DNA from: Verrucomicrobiota bacterium
GTDB taxonomy: Bacteria > Verrucomicrobiota > Verrucomicrobiia > Opitutales > Opitutaceae
Direction: 5' to 3'
Assembly (NCBI GenBank): GCA_019510185.1
Contig: JAEKKV010000029.1
Coordinates: 1-39,858 of the forward strand
DNA length: 39,858 nt
Below are positions 7,342 to 16,103 of the stretch, one piece after another. Made by a program: the position numbers and the translations under genes. The notes beneath the pieces were generated by a model. That model was not told the DNA's origin and ran no database searches. It worked only from the letters and a program-made list of their open reading frames with translations. Within the stretch, counting starts at the first letter, position 1, and each line of letters opens with the position of its first letter.

Positions 7342-9012
7342 CTAGGGCCAGCGTTTCCTCTGGCAACCCCAAAACAGGAGCGTCGCGCCGATGGCGAGAT
7401 GCGCGCCGAGTACTGCCACCGCGCCCGCCGGCGACGACAGCCAGCCTTTGTCCAGCATGACCACCGCGTCGTAAAATCGCGATTCGGTCATGGCCATGAG
7501 ATAGCCAGCCCAACCCCAGTAGGTGGCGATGAAGGGCCGCACCGCCCAGACCAGCGCGGGCGGCAGCGCCAGCACCACGCCGGAAAGCGGCAGTTGAAAG
7601 CCCACCAGATAGATGGAGAGCAGCGAGGCCTTGTCCGGCGACTGCAGCACCGCCGACAGGCCGAGGCAGACCACGCTCATCGACGCACCCACCGCGCTGA
7701 GCACGGCCAGTTGCGCGCCCCACTCGCCAGGGAACTGGCAGAGCACCTTCACGAAAACTGTCATCCACGCCCCCTGCCCCGCGCCCAGCAGCGCCACGTA
7801 GATCAGCTTCGACCAGGCGTAGGCGGCCGGACGCAGACCCGACATCCGCTCCTTTTCATAGAGCGCCCGCTCGCCGGCGATTTCGCGCGCACCGTTGTTG
7901 CTGCCCATGAGGCAGAGCAGGATCACTTGAAAAATAATGAGTCCCGAAACCAGCGTGGCCGTTTCCGCCGCCGACTGCCGGTAGGCCGCGCGCGCCTGCA
8001 ACGTCTCCAAAAAACCGCCGCCCTGGTCGAGCGAGAGGCCGCGCATCTGCGGCAGACCGCCCAGCGCGAAGATCACCACGAGGCAGGGAAATCCAAAGGT
8101 GATCGCCAGCGTCAGCACCACATAACCGCGGTCGCGCCACATCAGTCGCAGGCGCCGGCCGAGCAGCGTGCCGAGTTGCGAGAAGAGCGAAGGACGCTCA
8201 CGAACGGCGGATCGCGCCGGCGTCAGCAGCGTCTCGTGATCGCCATTCCAGCGCCCGCCGTGCTCCACCCAGCGCTCCTGCCAGTGCGCGCGCGTCTGCT
8301 CGCTCAACCGGTCGTAAAGCTCCAGCGCATCGCCGATGCCGAAATGCGCCAGCATGGCGGCCAGCGCGCCTTGGAAAACGACCGCGCCCTCGTACACCAC
8401 CGTGACGGTGTCGAATTGGGAAAGCTTCGCGAGGTTGTGGATCACACAGACCACGGTCTTGGCGCGTTCTTCGACCAGCGCGCGCAGCACCGCGAGGATT
8501 TGATCCTCCGAACGCGGATCGAGTCCGCTGGTGACCTCGTCGCACAGCAGGCAGGTCGGATCGGTCGTGAGCTCCAGCGCCAGCCCGAGACGGCGCAACT
8601 GGCCGCCGCTCAATTTTTCGACCAACGTGCCGCCGCGTTCGGCCAGGCCGACGAGCTGCAACAGTTCGCCGATGCGCGCCGCCACGGTCGCGTCGTCCAC
8701 CGACTGGTAAAGCTTGAGCGCGCACGCGACGGACTCCGCCACCGTGAGCTTGCCATGCGCGATGCTGAACTGCGGAGCGAAGGCCACCTCGCGCAGCAAG
8801 GCGTCGCGCGACTCGAGCGGACGTCCGTGCAGGAGGATTTCCCCCTCGGAGGGCAGGATGTCGAGGATACCCTTGAGCAGCGTGGTTTTGCCGCAACCCG
8901 ACGGACCGATGAGCGCATGCAGCCCGCCGGCTCCGAAACGGGCGGTGGCGGCATGCACCAGCGGAGCGGCACCGGGACGCGGGCGGACGGTCAGGTTATG
9001 ACAAGCAAGCAT
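7342..9012 (-). CDS. ABCG-like half-transporter: ATPase fused to ABC-2 permease
   Basis: 556 residues in the order ATPase then membrane domain, as in ABCG/White-type half-transporters. The ATPase has Walker A GPSGCGKTT (36-44), Q-loop Gln81, signature LSGGQ (134-138), Walker B CLLCDE with Glu159, and H-loop His192. After a linker (about 215-285) come six or seven hydrophobic segments (first at about 290, last ending near 552) of the ABC-2 permease type. It would act as a homodimeric exporter driven by ATP, with unknown substrate. It is the first gene of an operon with a lipoprotein and a large exported protein, suggesting cell-envelope export rather than drug efflux alone. Start ATG at 9012. 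Confidence 0.85.
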   Translation of the reverse strand: MLACHNLTVRPRPGAAPLVHAATARFGAGGLHALIGPSGCGKTTLLKGILDILPSEGEILLHGRPLESRDALLREVAFAPQFSIAHGKLTVAESVACALKLYQSVDDATVAARIGELLQLVGLAERGGTLVEKLSGGQLRRLGLALELTTDPTCLLCDEVTSGLDPRSEDQILAVLRALVEERAKTVVCVIHNLAKLSQFDTVTVVYEGAVVFQGALAAMLAHFGIGDALELYDRLSEQTRAHWQERWVEHGGRWNGDHETLLTPARSAVRERPSLFSQLGTLLGRRLRLMWRDRGYVVLTLAITFGFPCLVVIFALGGLPQMRGLSLDQGGGFLETLQARAAYRQSAAETATLVSGLIIFQVILLCLMGSNNGAREIAGERALYEKERMSGLRPAAYAWSKLIYVALLGAGQGAWMTVFVKVLCQFPGEWGAQLAVLSAVGASMSVVCLGLSAVLQSPDKASLLSIYLVGFQLPLSGVVLALPPALVWAVRPFIATYWGWAGYLMAMTESRFYDAVVMLDKGWLSSPAGAVAVLGAHLAIGATLLFWGCQRKRWP

Positions 9013-9115
9013 GGGGCGGTGGGAAAGTTATGAGGCGCCGCGACGAAACGCGCCAAGCTCCATTTGAAAAAAGGTGGCGGCTTGGCAACCGTTCCCCCTC
9101 CATAGCTTTTCGTTC

Positions 9116-10435
9116 ATGATCGAATCCTTCCTGCTGGTTCCCGTCGGCGGTGCGGTCGCCAGTCTTGGCTGCCTTTGGGCCAGCCTGCGCCTGCGGAAGC
9201 GGCAGCGTCTGCTCAGCGATCTGCCCACGTCCCAAGTTCGCGGCGTGTTCATCGGCCTGGTCGAACTCAAGGGCACGGCGGAGAGCGAGACGCCGTTCAC
9301 CAGCTATCTGGCGGAAACCGCCTGCGTGCACTACGGCTGGCAGGTCGAGGAGCGCTGGTCGCGCACCGTTACCGAAACCACAACCGACAGCCAGGGCCGC
9401 AGGCAGACGCGCACGCACACCGAGAGCGGCTGGAAAACCGTCGCGCAGGGCGGCGAAAGCGCGCCGTTCTACCTCCGCGACGAGACCGGCGCGCTGCTTG
9501 TCCGTCCGGAAGGCGCGCGGATCGAGCCGCTCGATTTGTTTTCCCAAACGGTTTCCCGAAACGAACCGCTCTACTACGGCAAAGGCCCCGAGGGGGCCGT
9601 CAGCGACTCCGACCATGTGCGGCGTTTTGTTGAAACCGGCCTGCCGCTACACGCGTTGCTTTTCGTGGTCGGCCCCGCGCGCGAACGGGCCGACATGGTC
9701 GCTCCGGAAATCGCCACCCAAGCGGATGCGCCGCTGTTTCTCATCTCGACCCGCTCCGAGCAGAAGGTGCAATCCAGCCTCGCCGTCTGGACCTGGTTTT
9801 GGTGGGCCGCCGGATTGTTTATCACCGTCCTGCCGCTGATTTTGATCGTGGCGGATCGCAAGAAATCCCTCCCGCCGGATCTCCTCGCTTTCGCCGGACT
9901 GCCGGCGGCCGTTTATCTCCTGCTTTGGGGGCTCGGCTGGGTCTGGATGGTCTACAACAGCCTCGTCGGTCTGCGCGAACGCGTGCGGCAAGGCTGGTCT
10001 CTGGTCGAGGTGCAGCTCAAGCGCCGCCACGATCTCATTCCCTCGCTGGCCGCGGCCGTCGGCGGGCTCAGCGCGCACGAGAGGGAAGTCCAGGAAACCG
10101 CCGCCGCCTTGCGCGCGCAGCTCACCGCCACCGCGCCGGGCGTCGCCGGCCCCGATTTTGAAGGCATGGCCGCGCGGGTTCGCGGCATTGTCGAAAAATA
10201 TCCGCAGCTCACCGCCCAGGCCGGATTCGGCGCGTTGCATACCCAGCTCGTCGAAACGGAACAGCGCATCGCCCTCGCCCGCGCCTACTACAACGACATC
10301 GCCACCCACTTCATCACCCGGCTCCAAATCGTGCCCGACGCCTGGGTCGCCCGGCTCGGCGCAATGCGGCCCGAACCCCTGCTGACCGCCGCCAGCTTCG
10401 AACGCGCGGCGACGCCGGTCTCCTTTTCCGCGTAA
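9116..10435 (+). CDS. Membrane protein fusing a GIDE-like domain to a LemA-like domain
   Basis: 439 residues. The ATG at 9116 is chosen because it begins with an N-terminal helix (MIESFLLVPVGGAVASLGCLW). Residues about 40-215 resemble the GIDE domain of mitochondrial E3 ligase MUL1 and its prokaryotic relatives: VRGVFIGLVELKG, TPFTSYLAETACVHYGWQVEER, PFYLRDETGALLV. Two helices follow (about 224-245 and 256-280). The C-terminal part (about 281-425) fits the LemA family: YNSLVGLRERVRQGWSLVEVQLKRRHDLIPSL, then RIALARAYYNDIATHF. There is no RING domain, so ubiquitin ligase activity is not expected. Function is unknown. A membrane scaffold or stress-related role is only a guess. It is divergent from the ABC operon across about 100 bp. 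Confidence 0.78.
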   Translation: MIESFLLVPVGGAVASLGCLWASLRLRKRQRLLSDLPTSQVRGVFIGLVELKGTAESETPFTSYLAETACVHYGWQVEERWSRTVTETTTDSQGRRQTRTHTESGWKTVAQGGESAPFYLRDETGALLVRPEGARIEPLDLFSQTVSRNEPLYYGKGPEGAVSDSDHVRRFVETGLPLHALLFVVGPARERADMVAPEIATQADAPLFLISTRSEQKVQSSLAVWTWFWWAAGLFITVLPLILIVADRKKSLPPDLLAFAGLPAAVYLLLWGLGWVWMVYNSLVGLRERVRQGWSLVEVQLKRRHDLIPSLAAAVGGLSAHEREVQETAAALRAQLTATAPGVAGPDFEGMAARVRGIVEKYPQLTAQAGFGALHTQLVETEQRIALARAYYNDIATHFITRLQIVPDAWVARLGAMRPEPLLTAASFERAATPVSFSA

Positions 10436-10500
10436 GGCCGGCGGCCGCTGAAAATTCAGCCAAGGCTTTTCATCGCCGCCCAGTGTGCTACTTCCGTCGC

Positions 10501-10986
10501 GTGCCCAAGCCGATCCATCTCATCGTCGCCTGCTCCGAAAACCGCGTGATCGGCCGCGGCGGACGGCTGCCGTGGTCCATTCCCGAGGACACCGCGTTTT
10601 TCCAAAAGCAGACGCGCGGCCACACCGTAATCATGGGCTCGCGTTGTTTTGCCGAATGGAAAAGCGCCGCGCAGGGCCGCGACGTCGTCGTGATCACGCA
10701 CGATCCCGCCGCCCTCCCGCCCGGCACCCGCACGGTCTCCAGCCTGCCCGAAGCCATCGCGCGGGCGCAGACGCTGCGCGGCGACATTTACCTTTGCGGC
10801 GGACAACGCGTTTACGAAGAAGGCCTGCCGCTCGGCGATCGCCTCCATCTCACGCTCGTGCATGCGTCGATTCCGGACGGCGACACGTTTTTCCCCGACT
10901 GGCGCGGACACTTCACCCGCGAGATTGACCGGCGGGAAAGCAGCGACGCGAACTGGCGCTACACCTTCCTCACCTTGGAACGGTGA
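10501..10986 (+). CDS. folA: Dihydrofolate reductase
   Basis: 161 residues when started from GTG at 10501 (VPKPIHLIVACSENRVIG); a further in-frame GTG lies at 10483 but would add six residues without homology. The enzyme reduces dihydrofolate with NADPH to supply tetrahydrofolate for thymidylate, purine and methionine synthesis. Family motifs are GRGGRLPWSIPEDTAFF (with the substrate-binding acidic residue), VIMGSR, and GGQRVYEEGL (NADPH-binding glycines). Length is typical of chromosomal FolA. No thymidylate synthase gene is adjacent. It is convergent with the gamma-carbonic anhydrase gene. Confidence 0.93.
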   Translation: MPKPIHLIVACSENRVIGRGGRLPWSIPEDTAFFQKQTRGHTVIMGSRCFAEWKSAAQGRDVVVITHDPAALPPGTRTVSSLPEAIARAQTLRGDIYLCGGQRVYEEGLPLGDRLHLTLVHASIPDGDTFFPDWRGHFTREIDRRESSDANWRYTFLTLER

Positions 10987-11007
10987 CGGCCGCGCGCCCT
11001 CGCAGCC

Positions 11008-11532
11008 TTATCCGCGGGCCGCGTGCGCCGCGGCGACTTCGACGTATTTGGCGGCCATCTTGACCAGCCCTTCCTGCTCCTCCGCCGAAAGCGTCCGCAC
11101 CACCTTCGCCGGAGAACCCAGGACCAGCGAGCCGGGCGGACACGTGAACCCTTGCGTCACCAGGGAATTCGCCCCGACCAAACTGCGCGATCCGATCCGC
11201 GCGCGATCGAGAATCGTGGCGCCCATTCCGACCAGGCAGCCGTCCTCAAGCGTGCAGGCGTGCAAAATCGCCCCGTGGCCGACCGTGCAATCGTCTCCCA
11301 CTTTCACGCCGGCGTCGTCGGACAGATGGATGACGACGTTGTCCTGCACGTTGGAGCGAGCGCCGATCACAATGGAGTTAATATCCGCCCGCAGCACCGC
11401 GCCGTAAAAAACGCTGCTCGCCGGGCCGAGCCGCACATCGCCGACGACGGTGGCGTTGTCCGCGACAAAACGCGCGCCGCTCACGTCCGGCGTTTTGCCG
11501 AGAAACCGGGCCAGGCGTTCCTGAACGGTCAT
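11008..11532 (-). CDS. Gamma-carbonic anhydrase family protein
   Basis: 174 residues with left-handed beta-helix hexapeptide repeats through most of the chain. The three zinc ligands of the family are present: His69 (VVIHLSDD), His86 (VGHGAI) and His91 (LHACTL). The conserved Arg48, Asp50 and Gln63 are also there. Many bacterial homologues (YrdA/PaaY-like) have the metal site but weak or untested hydratase activity, so CO2 hydration is possible but not certain. Its start is 18 bp after the stop of the YdbL-like gene on the same strand, so it may be the last gene of that operon. Convergent with folA. Confidence 0.88.
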   Translation of the reverse strand: MTVQERLARFLGKTPDVSGARFVADNATVVGDVRLGPASSVFYGAVLRADINSIVIGARSNVQDNVVIHLSDDAGVKVGDDCTVGHGAILHACTLEDGCLVGMGATILDRARIGSRSLVGANSLVTQGFTCPPGSLVLGSPAKVVRTLSAEEQEGLVKMAAKYVEVAAAHAARG

Positions 11533-11550
11533 GGCGTCCTTTCCGTCGCC

Positions 11551-11916
11551 TTATTTCCGATACCAACCGCCGTCCTCGCGTTGCAACCAGACGCCGGGGG
11601 CGCTGTTGGCGGCGAGTTGTTTGGCGCGGGCCTTGCCCACCGCCTCGGCGGACGCGCCGGTTTTCTGAGCCAGCGCGGCGTAGACGACGGCACGATCGGC
11701 GTTCTCGGCGGCGGAAACCCCGCCATCATTGCCGGAGCGCACCGCGAGAAACCCGCGATTGTCCTCGCCGAGCACACCGGCGGTTTTAAGCGCGTCGATC
11801 TTGGAAATGCGACTCTCCATGCGGGCGCGGACGGCGCCAAGATCCTCGGCGCGAACGACGCCGGCGGCGAAGAGCATGGCGAAGACAAACAGCAGGCGGA
11901 AGAAAAGCGTTTTCAT
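11551..11916 (-). CDS. ydbL: YdbL-like periplasmic protein (DUF1318)
   Basis: 121 residues with a cleavable signal (MKTLFFRLLFVFAMLFAAGVVRA). The mature part matches the YdbL/DUF1318 pattern: KTAGVLGEDNRGFL, then ENADRAVVYAALAQKTGAS, ending in PGVWLQREDGGWYRK. In E. coli, YdbL is the periplasmic partner of YdbH and YnbE, where YdbH-YnbE forms an intermembrane phospholipid-transport bridge. The ATG at 11916 gives this signal peptide; longer in-frame starts overlap the ynbE-like gene. It follows the ynbE-like gene by 5 bp, in the same order as in E. coli, which strongly supports the assignment. Confidence 0.85.
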   Translation of the reverse strand: MKTLFFRLLFVFAMLFAAGVVRAEDLGAVRARMESRISKIDALKTAGVLGEDNRGFLAVRSGNDGGVSAAENADRAVVYAALAQKTGASAEAVGKARAKQLAANSAPGVWLQREDGGWYRK

Positions 11917-11921
11917 GGGAC

Positions 11922-12107
11922 TCAGGGATTGGGGGTGGCTTTGACCGTCGTCGATTTCTTGTCGATGTCGCCGAAGAAGTCGTCGAGCGCGCGATCGACC
12001 TTCACGTTGACGTCGAGGGTCGCGTGAACCTCGACGGGAGCGAGCGTCACGTGGATGCAGCCTCCGAAAAGGCCGGCGCAACTGAAGAGAAGGACGCGAG
12101 GGAACAT
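11922..12107 (-). CDS. ynbE: YnbE-like lipoprotein
   Basis: 61 residues, the normal size of YnbE. The lipoprotein signal ends in FGGC (acylated Cys17). The mature chain contains the short beta-strand VEVHATLDVNVKVDRALDD, similar in spacing to the E. coli protein. In E. coli, YnbE is an outer-membrane lipoprotein that pairs edge-on with the C-terminal end of YdbH. Start ATG at 12107. It lies 46 bp after the YdbH-like gene and 5 bp before the YdbL-like gene. The assignment rests on length, lipobox, strand pattern and gene order together. Confidence 0.8.
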   Translation of the reverse strand: MFPRVLLFSCAGLFGGCIHVTLAPVEVHATLDVNVKVDRALDDFFGDIDKKSTTVKATPNP

Positions 12108-12153
12108 GCGCGCACACTCACCGAATCGGCCGCCGCTAGCAACGAAAGTTTCC

Positions 12154-13428
12154 TCAATGCATCCCGAAGGAGAGGTGCTGCTTCATTCCGAGGACCAGCA
12201 CATTGGCGAGCGGCCCGAAGACGTTGATCTCAAAAGTGACCTGGCCGACGACGTTGCCCGCCTGCTCCGGCTGCGCGACCACGACCACCTTTGCGGAACG
12301 CCCGCCGCCGTCGCCTTCCGGAGTCATTTTCACCTCCAAAGACCGGACGTGCAGATCGGTCTGGCCGAGCTCGATCACCTGCATGCTTTCGTAGGCGGGG
12401 TTGAGCGGTGAAAACCAACGCCGCAGCCACGGCGGCAGGCGCGGTGCGAAAACAAAACGCGCCGGCACGTGAGAAGTCAGGAACCCCGGTTGCGGCGTCA
12501 GCCGGATGACCGTGGGCTCGTCGTCCCGCAACGAAAGGCGGCCTTCGCCGATCTGCAGACCGTCGGCCTTGTTCCAGCCCAAGCGCACCTCGCCATCGAT
12601 CCGTCCGCGCGCGGCAGCCAGCGCCGCCGGAACGAGCGCGACGATATCCTGCAGACCGATCCGCGTCATCCGCACTTTCACGTTTTGCAACGACAGCGGG
12701 GACAGGGACGCAACGAAGGGTTCCGCCGTGATCTCGCCACCCGCGATCTCCACGCGGGCCGACGTGACAGACACATTTCCGGAGCCCGCGAGCGTCGCGC
12801 TGATCGCGACGTTGCGCGCCCCCAAACGGGCGTTGGTCACCGTGCGCACGGTGATTTCAATGGGCACGGGCCCCTGCGGCAGCGTCGCCACGTCCGCCTC
12901 GGCGCGAACCATGATGCCTTCGAGCGCCCATTTCTGGCCGGCATGCCGCACGGCACCGTCGCGCCACTCGACCCGGATGCGCCCGGCCGGCTTGCCTTGG
13001 TGAATTTCACCCGAGCCGGTTATCAGGACCGAACCTTCCGCCACCGCGCCGGCCATTTCCGGGCCGAGCCTCGGCGCGAACGCCGAAAACCACGGTCCCG
13101 CCTCGATGCGGCCTTCCTCCACGCGCCAGGTTCCGTCACCTGTCGCGGCATTGATCCGGGCGAGCACGCGCAGGCGGGTGAAGGCGTTGTCCGCTTGAAA
13201 CACGATCTCGCGCACTCCGCCGTCGGCCGAGGTCGGCGAAAATTTCCAGTGCAAACCCGGGCCGGTTTCGCCGAGGAGAAACGCCTCGCCGGACACTTCT
13301 CCGCCCAGCCGAGGCAGTACGACAAACGCCTGCGCCAGCGGCGCGGCCAGCATCGCACCCGCGACAAACCACCGGCGGGACGTCCGGCAAAGGCGTTGGA
13401 CAAGGGATCGCGGCACGCGCAAGGACAT
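12154..13428 (-). CDS. ydbH: Short YdbH-like (AsmA-like) envelope protein
   Basis: 424 residues from ATG 13428; an upstream in-frame ATG at 13479 adds only a poor arginine-rich extension. The N-terminus has one membrane anchor or signal (RRWFVAGAMLAAPLAQAFVV). The rest is almost wholly predicted beta, in long amphipathic strands, as in AsmA/YdbH bridge proteins. The C-terminal half includes GRIDGEVRLGWNKADGLQIG and GEGRLSLRDDEPT, typical of the YdbH family. E. coli YdbH is about 880 residues, so this form is about half that length, which is a notable difference. First of ydbH-ynbE-ydbL. Likely role: lipid conduit between inner and outer membrane. Confidence 0.75.
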   Translation of the reverse strand: MSLRVPRSLVQRLCRTSRRWFVAGAMLAAPLAQAFVVLPRLGGEVSGEAFLLGETGPGLHWKFSPTSADGGVREIVFQADNAFTRLRVLARINAATGDGTWRVEEGRIEAGPWFSAFAPRLGPEMAGAVAEGSVLITGSGEIHQGKPAGRIRVEWRDGAVRHAGQKWALEGIMVRAEADVATLPQGPVPIEITVRTVTNARLGARNVAISATLAGSGNVSVTSARVEIAGGEITAEPFVASLSPLSLQNVKVRMTRIGLQDIVALVPAALAAARGRIDGEVRLGWNKADGLQIGEGRLSLRDDEPTVIRLTPQPGFLTSHVPARFVFAPRLPPWLRRWFSPLNPAYESMQVIELGQTDLHVRSLEVKMTPEGDGGGRSAKVVVVAQPEQAGNVVGQVTFEINVFGPLANVLVLGMKQHLSFGMH

Positions 13429-13490
13429 GCGCGAAAGGCCGCCGCGGGGCCAGCCCAATGCTGGTCGCCCGCAGGGCACGCAGCCTCTTT

Positions 13491-15998
13491 TTACGGAACC
13501 GGGACGGGCGCGAGGCTCCAGATGTCGCGGGCGTACTCGCGGATCGTGCGATCGCTGGAGAACTTGCCGACGCGGGCGGTGTTGAGGATCGCCTTTTTCG
13601 CCCAGCCGGCGGTGCTCCGGTAGGCGGTGTCCACTTTTTCGTGGGCCTGCACGTAGGCACGGTAATCGGCGAGAACCTTGAAGGGATCGCCGCCGCCGAG
13701 CAGGCTGTGGTGCAGCGAACCGAACGGATGGTGTTCACCGGGCACGAAGTAATCGGAACCGAGCCAGTCGATGATGGCGCGAAGCTCCTCGTCGGCGGCA
13801 TAGTAATCCCAAGGGTTGTACCCCTTGGCATCGAGCGCCTCGACGTCGGGCACCTTGAGACCGAAGATGAAGATGTTGTCCTCGCCGACCTCCTCGCCGA
13901 TTTCGACATTGGCGCCGTCCAGCGTGCCGATGGTGAGCGCGCCGTTGAGCGCGAGCTTCATGTTGCCCGTGCCGGAGGCCTCCTTGCCGGCGGTGGAGAT
14001 CTGCTCGGAGAGATCGGCCGCGGGCACGATGCGCTCGGCGAGCGAAACGCGGTAGTTGGGCAGGAAGGCGACCTTCAACTTGCCGCCGATGCGCACGTCG
14101 TTGTTGATGCGCTCGCCGATGATGTTGATCGCGCGAATGATGTTTTTCGCGAGGTCGTAGCCGGGGGCGGCCTTGGCACCGAAGACGAACACGCGCGGGA
14201 CGATGTCGAGCGACGGATTGTGCAGCAGGCGGCGGTAGAGCGTGAGGATGTGAAGCAGGTTGAGATGCTGGCGCTTGTACTCGTGCAGGCGCTTGATCTG
14301 CACGTCGAAGAGGGCGTCGGGGGAAACGTCCACGCCGCACTCGGCCTTGATGACGGCGGCGAGGTCGATCTTGTTGGCGCGCTTGATCGCCATGAACTCC
14401 GTCTGGAACGCCTTGTCGTCGGCGAACTTTTCCAGGCCGCGCAGGAGGTCGAGGTTGCGGGCCCAGCCGCCGCCCAGTTTCCGGGTGATCAGCTCGGCGA
14501 GGCGCGGATTGCAATCGAGCAGCCAGCGGCGCGGCGTGATGCCGTTGGTCTTGTTCTGGAATTTACCCGGATACAGGGAGTCGAATTCAGGGAAGAGATC
14601 CTTCTTCAGCAGCTCGGTGTGGAGCGCGGCCACGCCGTTGACGGCGTGGGAACCGACGACCGCGAGATTCGCCATGCGGAAGGCCTTGTGGCCGTTTTCC
14701 TCGATGAGCGAACAGACGCTCTTCTTGTAATTGTCACCGGGCCAGCGGGCCTCGACGGCATCCATGAGGCGGTGGTTGATTTCGTAAACGAGCTGGGCGT
14801 GACGCGGCAGCACGCGGGAGAACAGCGGGGCGCCCCACTTTTCGAGCGCCTCGGGAAGCAGCGTGTGGTTGGTGTAGCCGAAGGTCGCGGTCACGATCGT
14901 CCAGGCGCGTTCCCAGGTGAATTGCTGTTCGTCGAGGAGGATGCGGAGAAGCTCCACCACGGCGACGGCGGGATGCGTGTCGTTGAGCTGGACTGCGACC
15001 TTGCTGGAGAAGTTGTCCCACGAGTTGCCGGCGGTGCGGAAGTGGCGACGGATGATGTCGCGCAGCGAACAGGCGACGAAGAAGTACTGCTGCACCAGCC
15101 GGAGCTCCTTGCCGTTCTCGGTCTTGTCATTCGGGTAAAGCACCTTCGAGACGGTTTCGCCGATGGCCTTCTCGCGCACGGCGTCGACGTAGCCGCCGCT
15201 GTTGAACGCGGCGAGATCGAATTCCTCGGTCGAGCGCGAGGCCCAGAGACGGAGGAGATTGACCGTCTTCGTGCCGTAGCCGGCGATGGGAATGTCGTAA
15301 GGAACGCCGAGGATGGTCTTGCCATCGACCCACGCCGGGCGGGAGTTGCCCCGGTCGTCGAAAATCTGCTCCACCCGGCCGTAGATCTTGATCTCGGTCG
15401 TGTATTCGGCGCGGACGATTTCCCACGGCGTGCCGAAGATCATCCAGTTGTCGGGATGCTCCACCTGGTCGCCCTTGACGAACTGCTGTTTGAAGAGACC
15501 GAACTCGTAATGGATGCCGTAGCCGATCGCCGGCAGATCCAGCGTGGCGAGCGAATCGAGGAAGCACGCCGCGAGACGGCCGAGACCGCCGTTGCCGAGG
15601 CCCATGTCGACCTCGCTCTCGCGCACCGTTTCCCAATCGACGCCCAGTTCACTCAGGGCGGCGCGGGCCTCCTCATAAAGACCGGTGTTGTAGAGGTTGT
15701 TCTCGAAGAGCCGGCCCATGAGGTATTCCAGCGAAAGGTAGTAAAGCCGGCGGACGTTCTGCTTGTTGTGCTCCCCTTGGGTTTCGAGCAGGCGGGCGAG
15801 GATGCGCTCGCGCACCGCCATGGAGGTGGCGATCCACCAATCGCGGGGCTTGGCGCTGCCGAAGTCACGGGCCAGTGCAAAGGTGAGATTGCGCAGGATG
15901 GCCTGCTTGAACTCCCCCTTGGCACCCGCGGTCGGAACAAGCTCGGCGATGGACTGGGCGGGAACGGCTTTTTTCTTGGATTTGGGTAAAACAGGCAT
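13491..15998 (-). CDS. glgP: Glycogen/starch phosphorylase
   Basis: 835 residues, full family length. The enzyme removes glucose-1-phosphate from alpha-1,4-glucan using inorganic phosphate and a PLP cofactor. Visible motifs are [35 protein letters not shown], and the PLP-lysine region EASGTGNMK followed by [16 protein letters not shown]. It has no N-terminal regulatory extension of the animal type. Start ATG at 15998. It lies between the ydbH-like gene (about 60 bp) and mutL (about 105 bp), all on the minus strand. No other glycogen genes are in the window. Confidence 0.96.
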   Translation of the reverse strand: MPVLPKSKKKAVPAQSIAELVPTAGAKGEFKQAILRNLTFALARDFGSAKPRDWWIATSMAVRERILARLLETQGEHNKQNVRRLYYLSLEYLMGRLFENNLYNTGLYEEARAALSELGVDWETVRESEVDMGLGNGGLGRLAACFLDSLATLDLPAIGYGIHYEFGLFKQQFVKGDQVEHPDNWMIFGTPWEIVRAEYTTEIKIYGRVEQIFDDRGNSRPAWVDGKTILGVPYDIPIAGYGTKTVNLLRLWASRSTEEFDLAAFNSGGYVDAVREKAIGETVSKVLYPNDKTENGKELRLVQQYFFVACSLRDIIRRHFRTAGNSWDNFSSKVAVQLNDTHPAVAVVELLRILLDEQQFTWERAWTIVTATFGYTNHTLLPEALEKWGAPLFSRVLPRHAQLVYEINHRLMDAVEARWPGDNYKKSVCSLIEENGHKAFRMANLAVVGSHAVNGVAALHTELLKKDLFPEFDSLYPGKFQNKTNGITPRRWLLDCNPRLAELITRKLGGGWARNLDLLRGLEKFADDKAFQTEFMAIKRANKIDLAAVIKAECGVDVSPDALFDVQIKRLHEYKRQHLNLLHILTLYRRLLHNPSLDIVPRVFVFGAKAAPGYDLAKNIIRAINIIGERINNDVRIGGKLKVAFLPNYRVSLAERIVPAADLSEQISTAGKEASGTGNMKLALNGALTIGTLDGANVEIGEEVGEDNIFIFGLKVPDVEALDAKGYNPWDYYAADEELRAIIDWLGSDYFVPGEHHPFGSLHHSLLGGGDPFKVLADYRAYVQAHEKVDTAYRSTAGWAKKAILNTARVGKFSSDRTIREYARDIWSLAPVPVP

Positions 15999-16103
15999 GT
16001 GAGAGTGAAGGTTAACGTAACAGGAACCGTGCCAGTCAATGCAACGGATTCATGTTCTCCGGTTGGTTTTTAAGACAATGCGTGGATATAAAAAACGGCG
16101 GGA

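Noticed and set aside
13458..15989. A very long open frame (843 codons) on the plus strand opposite glycogen phosphorylase
   Set aside because: It is antisense of a well-conserved enzyme with all family motifs. Long antisense frames are usual in G+C-rich genes, and its translation has no recognisable domain.
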